Below are positions 21,340-32,333 of a DNA stretch of 64,000 nt, piece by piece. The first letter of the stretch is position 1; each line of letters opens with the position of its first letter. The notes under the pieces are model-generated. The model saw only the letters and a program-made list of their open reading frames with translations. It was not told the origin of the DNA and did not search any database. This DNA is from Hyposmocoma kahamanoa (lineage: Eukaryota; Arthropoda; Insecta; Lepidoptera; Cosmopterigidae): NCBI RefSeq assembly GCF_003589595.1, contig NW_020654748.1:1763971-1827970 (forward strand), read 5' to 3'. A program made the translations under genes and the position numbers.

Positions 21340-21625
21340 CAAAATTACATATTTAATATTTAATTACCGATGTCATTTGATTCCGTTTCTTTTGTAATTA
21401 GATGTTTTGCCGCTTTTCCCTACACCACCAAATGAAACAGCACGTTGTTAGAGATATTTATCTTTATTACAATAAATACAGAATATTTTTGGAATATACG
21501 GAGACGGACGCACAGGTCAGTTGTTGGCGCTTCTATATTTCAGTGCAAACGAGAGTTGATATTTATAAGTGATGTATCACTGATGAGGTACCAGGAATAT
21601 ATGGCCCTTTATTATTACTCGATGT
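21340..21625 (+). repeat. Repeat J, one-ended copy
   Basis: Shares GTTAGAGATATTTATC, TTACAATAAATACAGAATA, GTTGATATTTATAA and CAGGAATATATGGCCCTT-type blocks with the inverted-ended element at 36787-37241 (opposite strand). Its outer inverted ends are not clear. Confidence 0.7.
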
Positions 21626-22150
21626 TATATTATTATACTATACTAATATTTTAAGAATACAAATTAAATATATGTATATAATTTCCATTTGAAATGCTTT
21701 GTTATAGGAAAAAATTTTGCGGATCTAGCGTAAATAAAATATCGTAAATGGTCACGGCTGACTGGTTTGTTTGAAAAAACAAATATTATGCGATATAAAT
21801 CCGAAAAAAAAATAGTTTTATTTCCTATGTGTAACAATTGCGTTAACCTAAGAACTCGGTATGCTTTTGTTACGTCATAGAATAATTAACATAGTATGAC
21901 AGGAACTGGTGAGTTAAAGTCACAAGCCATCCACGACGAATGAATGTTCGTATAACAATGCTTCTGCGCAGATTGAGAAGATCCTGCCGCATACGAGCAT
22001 ATTAAGGAATGTATTACAAATACGAATACATTTGTTAATAAAAATGTTGTTGGTGGCACTTTTGTGCAATAGTCAGAAAATAATCTAAAGTGTAATTATG
22101 ATTTCTACAAGCATCGAATAACCACAAAGAAACACTCCTTTCGATTCGTT
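21626..22150. other. Non-coding, nothing recognised
   Basis: No gene or recognised repeat. Confidence 0.5.
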
Positions 22151-22154
22151 TGCC

Positions 22155-22450
22155 AATTAAGCTACAGATCGAAGGAATTTTTCATTGTCTTGGTTCGATA
22201 TATGTATCAATAATAAATTAATAATAACAAACTTGTAGAGCATTTTCACAAAAAGAAATAATGTCATGGCAGAAAAAACATAATGATATTCAATAAAAAT
22301 AAAATATTGCAATTTAAAATGTAGTTCCAAAGAATGTTTGAATAATAAAAACGATCATGTTTTTGAAATGAAAATATAATAATTTGTATTTTTAAATCAA
22401 TAAATAAAATCTCAAAGTTGTATTATTTTTAATTTATACGTGTCTTTTAT
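22155..22450 (+). repeat. Dispersed repeat F, copy 2
   Basis: Longer counterpart of 18725-18965, with an extra block (AATTTTCACAAAAAG-like) near 22240 that resembles the SINE-D 3' part. Confidence 0.75.
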
Positions 22451-22654
22451 TATTTTGTATTTTTTCGTCACTTAATATTTTTTTATCTGAAAACTATACA
22501 AAGTCTGTAGAATTCTCGCATATAACAAGTGCACCTTTTACCTGTCAATGACGTCAGTGACGTGTTCTGAGTTGACATGTGCCGTTTGCTAGGCATTTTT
22601 GTTTCATATTCAAAGAATTTTTAAGGGCTTGTACATAATAAAAATAAAACAATA

Positions 22655-23130
22655 TTTTTAACTGACTTTGTGAACTGATTTTGATGATTCTTTTTTTATT
22701 GAAAAGAAGGTACCTCAGTTTTGGTCCCATTTAAATTTGAAGAAAATCTACCTATTCCACACATTGACTTACAAATAAATGGACGACGCGTCTAATACAA
22801 AAACCACGAAAAAAATGTCCCAAGTCAACCTATTTAAACGTAGTGACATGTAAAGGAATATGAAAAAGCTAAAACGTTGAATTTAAATAGTAATGTCATC
22901 GCAGTACTGTCTTATTTTGCTTGCTTCGCTGTCAATCGAACAAACGAAGACTAAAGCGTGAATGACGCTCTGTATACGATTTTGATGCCCTATAAGTTCG
23001 GACACTTTTTAGCGCGAACCCGACGTCCATATAATTGTAAGTCAATGATTCCACATCTAAAGGTGACAAACTAGGGGATGAATCCGGTATCGCGCACTTT
23101 TTAAAACTTGGCAAAACGACGTAACTCCAA
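22655..23130 (+). repeat. AACCGACTT repeat, copy E2, split by a MITE
   Basis: Diverged start TTTTAACTGACTTTG, then GAAGGTACCTCAG and TGGTCCCATTT up to 22761, resuming at 23056 with TCTAAAGGTGACAAACTAGG. The break is the CATTGAC MITE. Confidence 0.8.
22762..23047 (-). mobile_element. CATTGAC MITE, copy 1 (286 bp)
   Basis: Ends CATTGACTTACAAATAAATG and TTGTAAGTCAATG are inverted over about 30 bp. The exact 8-bp duplication ATTCCACA flanks it (22754-22761, 23048-23055). Two further copies (44542, 49514) also have exact 8-bp duplications, in opposite relative orientation. An 8-bp target points to the hAT or P superfamily; there is no coding capacity. Confidence 0.9.
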
Positions 23131-24243
23131 TAAAAAAGGCGATAAGCAAATTTTTGATCGTTATAATTATTCTAAGTAGTATACACTAGTTAGTTTTAAA
23201 TACTTTCTGAAAAGTTGATCGATTGCCTTATGTCAAAATTCAACGTTACAGTAGACATACCTCATTGGATTAAAAAAGAACTGCTGCTCATTTGACGTCG
23301 GTGACGGCAGGTGGCGCTGTGCGCCTGCAAACACTGCTCTGAAACCAGCTTTATTACCACCGTCACATGTCACTATTCTATGTACTCGTAAATACGATCT
23401 TAATTTATAGCTCACCGATATCGTATTATGATATCCCTCCCCGTGGTTGACAAGCTTTGGAACCCATAATCATTTTCATTCAATCCTTTTTATATGTTGT
23501 AACTCAAAATATGTGAAATTCAATATTATACTATTGCTGAACGCATGATTTGATTCTCTTCACGTCAATAATACCTTCGTTAAAATATTGTAAGAAACAG
23601 TTGAAAATTAGCCATTTAACTCAAGATGAGGAAACTTTGTGTGGAATATTAAATTATTTTGTCCCCTTTTATTTTTAAATAAGTATATTTGGCTAGTAGG
23701 AAATTGTTTAGGCGTCTATAATAAACTTTAAGCTATACATGAATTTTAATAATCTTTCACGGGAAACGAGTAATTCGTTTTTCATCTATTCTGAAAAAAA
23801 ATGCATTTTTTGAGTTAATACACTATTGTATATAAACAGTGCAAAATACATACGTTGAAGACAGTACAAGACGAATTTTCACTCTGTTTGAGTACTAAAC
23901 TAGTACGTGAATTATTTGTGTAAGATGAATTGCCTACGCGCTTATTAACACGTCTATCTTTAGGTAACGATTCAGCCTGGCTTAGTTCTTTCGCCTCCTC
24001 CATTATTTCTAGTTATCTTGCCTAACGTTTTTTAAGGGTGCCTTTAAATTATACACTTGCGCCACAGTGGCACGCCACTACTCAGCTACTCCAGAGCAAA
24101 ACTTACAAGAGACAATTTTTTGAAAATATTTTTTTAACGAAATCCTACCCCCATAGTAAGTACTCACAAAAGCAGTATCTCTGCTGTATGTTCTCTTTTG
24201 GCCACAACCTTCATGTTTAACTGGTCTGTTCTCTGTTTATCTG
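23131..24243. other. Non-coding, nothing recognised
   Basis: Only short ORFs without motifs. Confidence 0.5.
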
Positions 24244-24389
24244 TTGGTAAGCGACACGCCTGTCCGTAACAGTTGCAGTGCCGCTCAGAGCTTTAAATAG
24301 CAAAGATCTGAGGCGCACTGCCACTGTGCCCTGAGACATAAGTTGACAAGTTCCATGTGCCTTAAAAACAAATTCACCAGCACCCTTAT
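24244..24389 (-). repeat. SINE-A internal fragment
   Basis: From TTGGTAAGCGACACGCC to TTCACCAGCACCCTTA; both ends of the element are missing. Confidence 0.8.
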
Positions 24390-24801
24390 TTATAGAGGGC
24401 TCATACTATCTCCAGTATCTCCACACTAAAAAGCGTAAAAAAGCTCTCTAGTTGATTCACCTTAGACCCCACTCGAATAACATATATTTGGTAAGACTAT
24501 ACATACAAAATAGTAAAATCCATTCACATCTGAAAATAACTAATGTAAAACCGACTTGCGTAGGTTTACTATCTTTCAAACGTGATTCATTCAATACTGT
24601 GATACACGCGGATATGTTATTTATCAGTTTCCTTTCGATTACTTATTTCCATTTAAAAGTAGTGGTATGGGGGCCGAAGAAAATAAACAACATACTTGTT
24701 TGTTAAATCATCACGTTGTTTATCACCTATTTCAACTAATTCCCCTGGTAGAACTGGTTGGAAAAAAAATGTCTAAGCCGTAGGCCTTGGCGACGCAACA
24801 C
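24390..24801. other. Non-coding, nothing recognised
   Basis: ORF 24452-24706 shows no domain or motif. Confidence 0.5.
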
Positions 24802-25005
24802 TTTACCTGTTTCTGCCGCCAAGCAGTAATGTGAGCATTACTGCGTTACGGTTCTGAAGGGTAAGCTGGCGAAATTATAGGCACATGGTCTCAGGGTGAC
24901 GGGCGCGGTGGAAGTGCATCTCAGATCTTTGCGATCTAAAGCTCTTAGTAGCCATCAGGCGCAAGACTTCTTCGCCCCGTCACTTGGTACGTGTCATAAA
25001 AAAAG
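24802..25005 (+). repeat. SINE-A copy, 5'-truncated with A-tail
   Basis: From TTTACCTGTTTCTGCCGCC to GTGTCATAAAAAAAG. The 5' truncation plus 3' A-run is the layout expected of retroposition. An ORF crossing it (24896-25237) is only repeat sequence. Confidence 0.82.
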
Positions 25006-25101
25006 AAGACAGACTTACGTCTCTACATGTCGTCGGAGTTTAGTAGAAAGGGCGGGAAAATGTTCTAGTTTTTCGCGACTGTTTTTACAATATTTACGTC
25101 C

Positions 25102-25578
25102 TTTTTTAACCGACTTAAAAAAAAGGAGGATGTTCTCAATTCGACTGTATGTTTTTTTTGTATGTGTGTTATGCGATAACTCCGGTATTTGTGCACGGAT
25201 TTTCATTTTTTTTGTTGGAAAGAGGGTTCCTTCATAGTGGTCCCATTTAATTTTGAAGAAAATCATCCACCTCTAAGAGTGGCTGTTCACACACGAAAAT
25301 ACATTTTTATAAATAGCGCCTAAATAATATTATAACGAGCAATTATTTTAATGGTTGATTTTGCTATTCTCTAATGCAAGGCGTTTTTCTCTCTCAATAT
25401 TCTTTGAGTAGTGAGAACCGATTTTTATTATCTCCTGTATCAAGTTCCGTATAGTGGCGAACTAGGGGATGAATCCGGGTTTGTGCACTTTCCGGTAACC
25501 GATTGCAAAAAAAACTTGGCAGATATAATTCCACGTACTTTTGAGGTCGGTTTTTTTAGTACTCTGTACTGAGATTAT
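25102..25578 (+). repeat. AACCGACTT repeat, copy E3, both ends present
   Basis: Starts TTTTTTAACCGACTTAAAA and ends TTTTGAGGTCGGTTTTTTTA, followed by AGTACTCTGTACTGAGATTA, which is shared with copy E4. That shared tail suggests the unit is longer than its visible inverted ends. Confidence 0.85.
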
Positions 25579-25611
25579 TAAATTCAATTTTGTCGCTTAC
25601 CCCTTAGCTCC

Positions 25612-25835
25612 GGCTACCTATCCAGGCTGTAAAGCCTGCCTGCCGGACTGCCACGCAAAGGTCCCAAGTTCGATTCCCGGGCCGTGAGAAATATTTGTAC
25701 GGCGTACATTTATTTCTCTCGTGAGTTTGGGTGTAATTTGTGGTTGTCTACGTGCGTGTCCATAGCACCCGCAACACAGGGTTTCCCTAGTGCGGGGCTA
25801 TGTTGAGTGCGTGCGTTATTTATTTATTTATGCTC
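25612..25835 (+). repeat. SINE-B copy with damaged A box
   Basis: B box AGTTCGATTCC and the full tail (GGTTTCCCTAGTGCGGGGC, then ATTTATTTATTT) are present. The A-box region is replaced by CTATCCAGGCTG, so Pol III transcription is unlikely. Confidence 0.85.
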
Positions 25836-26144
25836 CCCTGAAAAATGGTGATTTCGCGCTTTCTACAAACACCTGTATGTATAACAAACCATACACTTCT
25901 ACTATACAATCATCTAATTATACGGTTTTATGTGCATAAATCATAAACATCTATATACTATTTGTTACGTTGCTATGTAGCACATTAATCGAAAATTGAG
26001 CGTTGTATAATAACTTTGAATCAAACGCCTCGAAAGCTATCACCTTCGCTCAATTAATTGTGGTTTATTTCAACATACAGCTGTTCAATCTACTGTACTA
26101 CTAAATTTAATTACTGGCTTCATAGAGAAACTGATGCATTTTAG
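25836..26144. other. AT-rich non-coding
   Basis: Nothing recognised. Confidence 0.5.
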
Positions 26145-26240
26145 GAAATGAATCTATTTTTCCGGATTTAAATCGCGTATATTTGTTTTTCAAACAAACC
26201 GACGTTTCGGGCCCTTTACAGGTCACATGGTCACGGTCTG
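26145..26240 (+). repeat. CGTTTCGG repeat
   Basis: TTTTCCGGATTTAAATCGCG, CGACGTTTCGGGCCCTTTAC and GTCACGG; almost identical to 30035-30132, which lies in the PET-LIM intron. Confidence 0.8.
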
Positions 26241-26446
26241 AGGTGGTAAAGTCTTCAACCAGGTATGTCTAATATTGATGCAAACCACCCTATTTTTTCA
26301 CTATAGTCACAATAGTTATTAATTAAATATGTTATTTTTAATTTTACAAAAAAAACATTCCAATTTACGCTACATTAAGTTTTACAAATTATTTTATCGA
26401 ATGAATTTTGATTACGTTCAATTTATTATTCATTTATACTGCAGTC

Positions 26447-26797
26447 TTATGTCTGTTTGGGATTTTTCATTAGAGGAAATACTGGATCCCAAACTGGTGG
26501 TACGGAGAAACCATCTTCCATGTTGAAATTAGGATGTTTTTTAATTTCAATGGCCTCTCGCAACATCCTGGGTAGATATCGGACTTCATTTGCAAGGACC
26601 TGGGGTTTGTCAATCTTCATTGAATGTGTAGGTTTATCCAGGACATGCTCGCAGACTGCAGGCTTGTTTACGCGACGTAAGGGGATGTTACATTTCGCGG
26701 GTCTCAGGAACTGAGAAATCTTCCTGAAAGGCTTGACATAGGTTTTGATAGATGCACGCCTGAGGACTCTTCCGATCTTGTCTGTAACACCTCTCAC
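26447..26797 (-). pseudogene. Penelope-like retroelement C-terminal remnant (GIY-YIG side)
   Basis: A 116-codon frame. KIGRVLRRASIKTY followed by FRKISQFLRPAKCNIPLR resembles the linker upstream of the GIY-YIG nuclease in Penelope-like elements, and LREAIEIKKHPNFNMEDGF matches the conserved block after it. The GIY-YIG core (the VYxI, CxCG and YIGxT region) is missing between PLR and EH, so the copy is dead. Related sequence may continue, out of frame, to about 26990. Confidence 0.72.
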
Positions 26798-26799
26798 TG

Positions 26800-27399
26800 A
26801 TTCATTTTAATTTATTATCTTGTCTCGCGAATTTCTTGTATCTCGTTTGTATTTTGCATTTACAAAAGAAGTATATTCGTATTCTCTTGGGAGTTTGTCT
26901 TTGTTTGTAGCGACTTTGCCAAAAAGGGTTTGTATTTTGGTACTTGAAAGATAACCCGTTCCACGGCCATGACATTCATGTTCGGTCAATTCTTCGGATA
27001 TGCATTACACGTACTTGACTTCTCCCTTTCTGGAAATTAGAACCAATGCTAATTTTAAATCGTAGACATTCATTTCTTTATGTGTAGGGACTAGCCATCG
27101 AACTGCTATTCAGTTGTCATTGCAATTTTTTGGTATTCTGCTCTTCGATGTCACGTCGATGGCATAATGTACTAATATTAAGACTAAATTGCTGCAAGGC
27201 GGCCAGTTCTTGAGATACAAGGATGTTCTGAAAAGACCCATGAAAAGATGCAACATTGACCCCTCGAGGTGGGAGATACAGTCGAGCTGCCGTTCTGGGT
27301 GGTGGCACTTTGTGAAACTCAGGTGACCAAATTTGAGGAGCAGAGACTGGCAGACATGGACGTGAAGCGTCCGCACCTGTTTCTTAACACCTGCAGCAA
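26800..27399. other. Probable decayed upstream Penelope-like sequence
   Basis: Minus-strand ORFs here are short and shifted; they may be remains of the same retroelement's coding part, but I cannot align any motif with confidence. Confidence 0.35.
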
Positions 27400-27560
27400 A
27401 GTCAAAGTCAAAGTCAAAGATTATTTATTCCATAGGTAAAATAAATTTACACTTGAAAACGTCACATTTAAGCTACTGCTCGTTCACAACGCTGACCTCC
27501 CTGAGAAGAACGAGCAAGAAACTCTAGGGATTGCTCTTTTCAAATAAACTTAAATGCCAT
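27400..27560 (+). repeat. AAAGTCAAA repeat (family H)
   Basis: AAAGTCAAAGTCAAAG, ATTTACACTTGAAAACGTC and GAGCAAGAAACTCTAGGG, matching 11589-12015. Confidence 0.7.
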
Positions 27561-27880
27561 GGAATACACTTTGAATCAAATTTGTATGGATTCTGGAGCC
27601 ATGTCGTCTTTCCATAAATCTTTATCTAACACGTAGTCTTCAATTTTGTAATATGATTTTTCGATCAAAATATTTTTAATGTAGTTTTTAAACTTAGGAA
27701 TCAGCCATCAGCCATCTTTTATTACTATATTACTATGTTGACGGTGTCCTTACGTATCGCCTCTGTTTGCGAACATTTACCAATAAGGCTACTGTAGTCG
27801 TCTAAGGGCACATGAAAGAGCAAACTGCGTGCACACGCGCAGGCGCACGCGTACGCGCACGCAGAATAACAAATATTATC
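27561..27880. other. Non-coding, nothing recognised
   Basis: Ends in a CG-rich ACGCGCAGGCGCACGCG stretch just before the T-run of the next SINE-A. Confidence 0.45.
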
Positions 27881-28166
27881 TTTTTTTTTTTTTTTTTTAT
27901 AATATTAAGAGACGAGACGAACAAGTCGTGCGCCTAATGGTAAGCTACACGCCTGTCCATGACAGTTGCAGTGCCACTCAGAGCTTTAAATCGCAAAGAT
28001 CTGAAGGCATATGTTGACAAGTCTCATGTGCCCGTAATTTCACCAGCGTCCATTACTTTAAAACCGGAAAACAGTAATGCTGACATTACTTGCTTGGCGG
28101 CAGACACAAGCAAAGTTACAGACAGTACTTCCCTGGACGAACTCTTTAACAAGTAGCTCTACTGTC
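27881..28166 (-). repeat. SINE-A copy, near full length
   Basis: Has a 19-base T-run (tail) and reaches AAGTAGCTCTACTGTC. Small deletion after AAGATCTGA. Confidence 0.85.
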
Positions 28167-28591
28167 ACTAAATATAATCTCAAATAATATTATAATATAT
28201 TTATATAATTTCATATAATTAATCATAATTGCAATAATCAGTGGCGTCTTAGTGGAATTACAATGACCAGTGGTTTCAAAAAAATGAATAAGAAGACGTG
28301 GGGACCTGGATTTCCGCATTTAATATACATTATATCTTTTATACCCTGACTCCTGTAATAGACGACCTTGTTTACACCGCCAACAACGCAAATGAGAAAA
28401 CCAAAGCTTGTGGTTAATTATTAAAGTAGTAATTAAGAGTCCACACAAAACCATATTAGTCCTGGACTTCACGAACCAACTTGACTAAATAAAAAATGGG
28501 TGTAGTCCATTTTTAGGAGCACAGAACCGCGACTGAAGCCGGAATAGTAAACAAATCCCGTATTCAAAAAAATCTCTTTCATTGTTTCCAG
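28167..28591. other. Probable intron upstream of the first visible PET-LIM exon
   Basis: Ends with a pyrimidine-rich acceptor (TTTCATTGTTTCCAG). No coding exon could be recognised in or before it. Confidence 0.5.
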
Positions 28592-28739
28592 AAAAACGTG
28601 CAAATCATGCGGGTGCGACCGTTTAAAACACTCTGTGTATCACGAGGAGCTGAACTCGGTCCGCGATCGCCTTGGTCTGCGCGAGACTCGAAGTGGACAC
28701 TTCGGCGTTGACAGCCCGCCTGGGCTCACAGCCAAACAG
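28592..28739 (+). CDS. PET-LIM protein, exon with N-terminal CxxCxC motif and start of PET domain
   Basis: Acceptor TTTCCAG at 28591, donor CAG/GTAAAG at 28740. After one leftover base it reads KTCKSCGCDRLKH...YHEELNSVRDRLGL...DSPPGLTAKQ. The CxxCxCxxxxH motif followed by a PPGL-type block is the N-terminal layout of the Testin/Limpet group of PET-LIM proteins, which act in cytoskeletal adhesion or planar polarity. It ends in phase 0, exactly matching the next exon. It is GC-rich against AT-rich surroundings. The preceding exon (ending in phase 2, with the start codon further up) was not found. Confidence 0.87.
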
Positions 28740-30297
28740 GTAAAGATACAAGTTCTAAGGGGAGCATGCCTCTGCCCTCTTGCCACACCGACGTGCGGTA
28801 AAGGGGTCATTGATATTCAATTTCTTTATTGCTATCATTATTTCTTCAAAACCCTTGGGTTTGAATGAATGATAGCAATAAAGACGCCAAGGCGTTATAC
28901 GAGTATTATAATTTTATATCTTAGCTAGCGTTGGGTCATGGCAAAAATTTCCATTTTGAAAAAAATCTTATTTTTTAGAAAAACAAAAATGTTTCAGTTC
29001 TGTCACAAGTTGGAGATACTGAACTCTATTTTGAGAATTTGTGAAAAAGCCATGGAGGGTTTAGAAAGTTACAGATAGCAATGCTTAAACAATTTTATTT
29101 TAGAATTCATGCTAAATAAAACTTTAAAAGAATGTATTTAAATGTAGAACATAATATGAGTCTTCGACGTAATAATTTCAATTTTTCAGAAACTTTTCTG
29201 AAAAATTCCCACTACTTGAAATTTATTGGGAAATTACTCCACACTAACTTTATCTGTAAAAATAACGTTACAGCGGGAAAAAGCCGTTCTTTTACAAAGG
29301 AATGCAATGTAAAGATCTAACGTAAGCGTTTTCTGCAAAAAGAGTTGTTACACTTATCTAGCAGTAGCAAAGTTATTACCCACTATAAAGTACAAAGTAT
29401 ATTATTTTTTCGGCTAAACTTCCAATTTGGAGCATTGTGAACAACAAAGGCATTCGGCACCAAAAGCCCGTTTTGATATTATTGCATCAAAACATGTAAA
29501 ACACTATCTAGTATCTAGTGACAAAAAGTTATTTCGATCTCCCTTCTAGATGGCGTAATTTTCATTAATTTATAAGGTGGTGCTTCGCCCTTGTGGCATA
29601 GATTATAAATGTGCGTTTGAATTTCGGACACGTTATCACCTCAAGTTTGTAAAAAAATATTTTAATGTAAAAGAAATGCCTGAAACGAACGCCTTCATCC
29701 TCAACATGGTGCATCTAGGAGACCAGTGAGACTTGTTGAAGATGATACGTCGATTCATTTAAATCCAGCAAATTTAATTAATGATTAAAATAACTTATAA
29801 ATAAGACTGATTCACAATTTATTTCCATAAAAACCAATAATATAACGAACGCCCCATTAATTTACCGGTTTGGTGCAACAAGGGCGGATAATAAAAAGAA
29901 AAAAAAAATTTTAAATGTTTCTAATTATTTTAAAGTAATAATAACACCTGAATATTTTATCTAAATCAAAGGACAAATAAACAATAAAGTATATAAGAGT
30001 CGTATTATAAATATTAAAAAGATATAAGACATAGGAATGAAACTATTTTTCCGGATTTAAATCGCGTATATTTGTTTTTTCAAACAAAGCGACGTTTCGG
30101 GCCCTTTACAGGTCCCATGGTCACGGTTGACTGATTGAAGATATAAGACGTTAAAACTTTTTTTTAAATTTTCTCGAATCTCACTTTTACGTGATATGCC
30201 ATTGTTACACATAATGCTTCAATAGTAGGCTCCGTTCGAAGCAATAAGAAAATGATTCAACAAATACCGCTCTCTTATCATGACTTCGTCATTTCAG
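28740..30297 (+). other. Intron of the PET-LIM gene (1558 bp)
   Basis: Bounded by GTAAAG and TTTCAG. Contains a CGTTTCGG repeat at 30035-30132 and otherwise AT-rich sequence without genes. Confidence 0.8.
30035..30132 (+). repeat. CGTTTCGG repeat in PET-LIM intron
   Basis: Near-identical to 26145-26240: TTTTCCGGATTTAAATCGCG, CGACGTTTCGGGCCC, TTTACAGGTCCCATGGTCAC. Confidence 0.8.
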
Positions 30298-30514
30298 GCA
30301 GAGTTATACTGGGCGGCGCTAGCCGAACGCGCGCCGACCGGCATAGCTGGCGCCACTGGCGCAGCGGCTTGGCGGTCCTGGAGAACGCGGGCATTAGCCA
30401 GCCAGTTGCCCAAACAAGATCTCTCATTAGCCCATTGCCGTCATATAGATGAAGAACATCGCAAACAATTTGAGGATTTTGTTGCCGCCCGGAATGAAAT
30501 CGCATTAGACATTG
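30298..30514 (+). CDS. PET-LIM protein, PET domain exon
   Basis: Acceptor ATTTCAG at 30297, donor ATTG/GTACGC at 30515. Encodes AELYWAALAERAP...WRSWRTRALASQLPKQDL, then AHCRHIDEEHRKQFEDFVAA. The QLPxxD-x4-C block and the following acidic helix are the core of the PET domain. An Ala/Gly-rich stretch (about residues 14-25 of the exon) is unusual and high in GC. Phase 0 in, phase 1 out. Confidence 0.9.
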
Positions 30515-30625
30515 GTACGCGTTTTGTTTTTTCCTTCCAACTGTAACAACTGCAGTTTTGCAATTTTGTGCTACGCCATCTAGTATTGAGTAAATAAACT
30601 TAAACAAATCTTGCCACTTTTTCAG

Positions 30626-30729
30626 GGGTTGCTAGTCAACATCACGGTTCAACTTTAGAATGTATGGGCTGCAGCAAATCGATCCGAAATGGCAACATCA
30701 TGGTGCAGGCACCTCGGATCGGTGAAGAG
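30626..30729 (+). CDS. PET-LIM protein, exon with first half of LIM1
   Basis: Acceptor TTTTTCAG at 30625, donor GAG/GTAATG at 30730; the preceding intron is 111 bp. Reads VASQHHGSTLECMGCSKSIR, then NGNIMVQAPRIGEE. CMGC provides the first Cys pair of the LIM zinc site. Phase 1 in, phase 0 out, consistent with both neighbours. Confidence 0.9.
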
Positions 30730-30882
30730 GTAATGGCAAATTTTATGTTTTTTAAGTAGTAAAACTATATTATGTATTAAAAACGACCAGTTTCAGTGCA
30801 TTTGTTAGGTTTTAAAGTAGTCGTAGTTTCACTACTCAACACTAGATGGCGCTTATTTGATTTTATAAAATTTGATTACCAG

Positions 30883-31026
30883 GCGTTCTACCACCCTACA
30901 TGTTTCACGTGTGCGGAGTGCGATGAGCTGCTCGTCGAACTGGCGTACTGCGTTTTCGACGGCCGGTTGTACTGCGTCAGACACTACGCTGAACGTTTGA
31001 AGCCTAGATGCCAGGCTTGTGATGAG
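30883..31026 (+). CDS. PET-LIM protein, exon with second half of LIM1 and start of LIM2
   Basis: Acceptor TTACCAG at 30882 after a 153-bp intron, donor GATGAG/GTAAGT at 31027. Reads [40 protein letters not shown], then RCQACDE. With the previous exon it completes LIM1: CxxC, 22 residues, HxxC, CxxC, 17 residues, CxxH. RCQAC opens LIM2. Further LIM exons must follow, but none was recognised in the remaining 33 kb. LIM domains bind protein partners through paired zinc sites. Choice among Testin, Limpet and Prickle is open. Confidence 0.92.
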
Positions 31027-32333
31027 GTAAGTCTAGATTTTAAGACGAAAACTGTTGGAACTAGTTAGAATATAATCTGTCTTCTGTAATTTTTAGGTAG
31101 ATATGCTCATACATACCTTTCAATCACAGTAGATAGACAACCGGGGATATTTTGATAGGTAGGTCAACGACCTGCTGTACGCAAGTAGTAGACTGCAATT
31201 TCTATTATCATCTGCTTTTCGTTTGAACATAGTGTTTCTTCTCAGTTATTACTGTATTTCTCTTTACATGCGATTTTTCTTTTAATTTCACGACAGGAAA
31301 ATACAGTAGGTATTTGAATTTTACTCATTTGTTATCATAATTTAGAATCAAATTCAAATTGCACCTGCCCTGTGATATTTCTAGCAATTTATTAAAAGAA
31401 ACATATTTTTTCATTCTAATTATTGCTTTTTTAATTTATTTAATAAAGCGCAAACAACGACTAAACAACATCTTAATGTAGAAATGAGAACAGTGGCACA
31501 TGTGTCTCCTATTATTTGGCACAGAAATCCCGTTGTTGAAACCAATAAGGTATCTAGTTACAAAATCAGTTGCGCATTTTTTGGTTTAGCAAAACCAAGT
31601 ACTAATAAAAATAACATACACTGATAACGATTTTTCATGAGTTTAATTTTCATATTTCATGATTTTATTTTCTGTTGCCAAATTCGCTTAATTGATTATA
31701 TTGTGAATATATTACAACCCTTGGTTATAATAAGGTCATATCTGCAAAATGGTAACTTTCAGGTGAGAAAAGTTTAAGGATTCTACAATTTAAATTAGTC
31801 GATAATTTTTTTAGGCATAGATAGGGGAGTTATAAAATTTTACATATATATATTTTGTTTCATGCACGTAGTTCCTGTTGTTTTTAAGACTTATTTGATA
31901 AAGCACTTTTGACATATATGATCACATTCCGATGCCTTACTTTCTCAAACACGTATCTTATAACGAGTAATTCTATTTATTTTAAATTTCTAATCAATTT
32001 GGGTGGATTACTTTAAGAATAGGTAAAAACCAGTGTGTGAATATGAAGAAAATATGATGTGAAATGAGCCTGCAAAATTTGTATAAACAATGCATTTTTT
32101 ACATTTCAGTTCGTTCTTTAAGATACGAGTTTGAGAAGGTAAGGTGATGATTTGGTTTTTTTTACCACGAGTTTTGATATACGAGACTGCAGAGACTGCA
32201 TAGTCAACCCGACTAGGAATTTGTTGAATTTAGTAATAACAATAGTAATACCCTTTTTTTTTACCAAAAACAGAATTAAATAACGAAATTTATTACGCTG
32301 TTGTGACATGATTTCTCAAAGTCCCTGCACTAA
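31027..32333. other. Probable intron after LIM1 exon, no coding seen
   Basis: Starts with a consensus GTAAGT. AT-rich, no LIM2-like Cys pattern on either strand. Confidence 0.55.

Noticed and set aside
24896..25237. 113-codon ORF
   Set aside because: Translation of SINE-A plus the AACCGACTT repeat.
26457..26714. 85-codon plus-strand ORF
   Set aside because: Shadow of the Penelope-like remnant on the other strand.
28167..28591. Upstream exon of the PET-LIM gene
   Set aside because: No stretch here has an acceptor/donor pair with the needed phase 2 exit and a protein-like frame.
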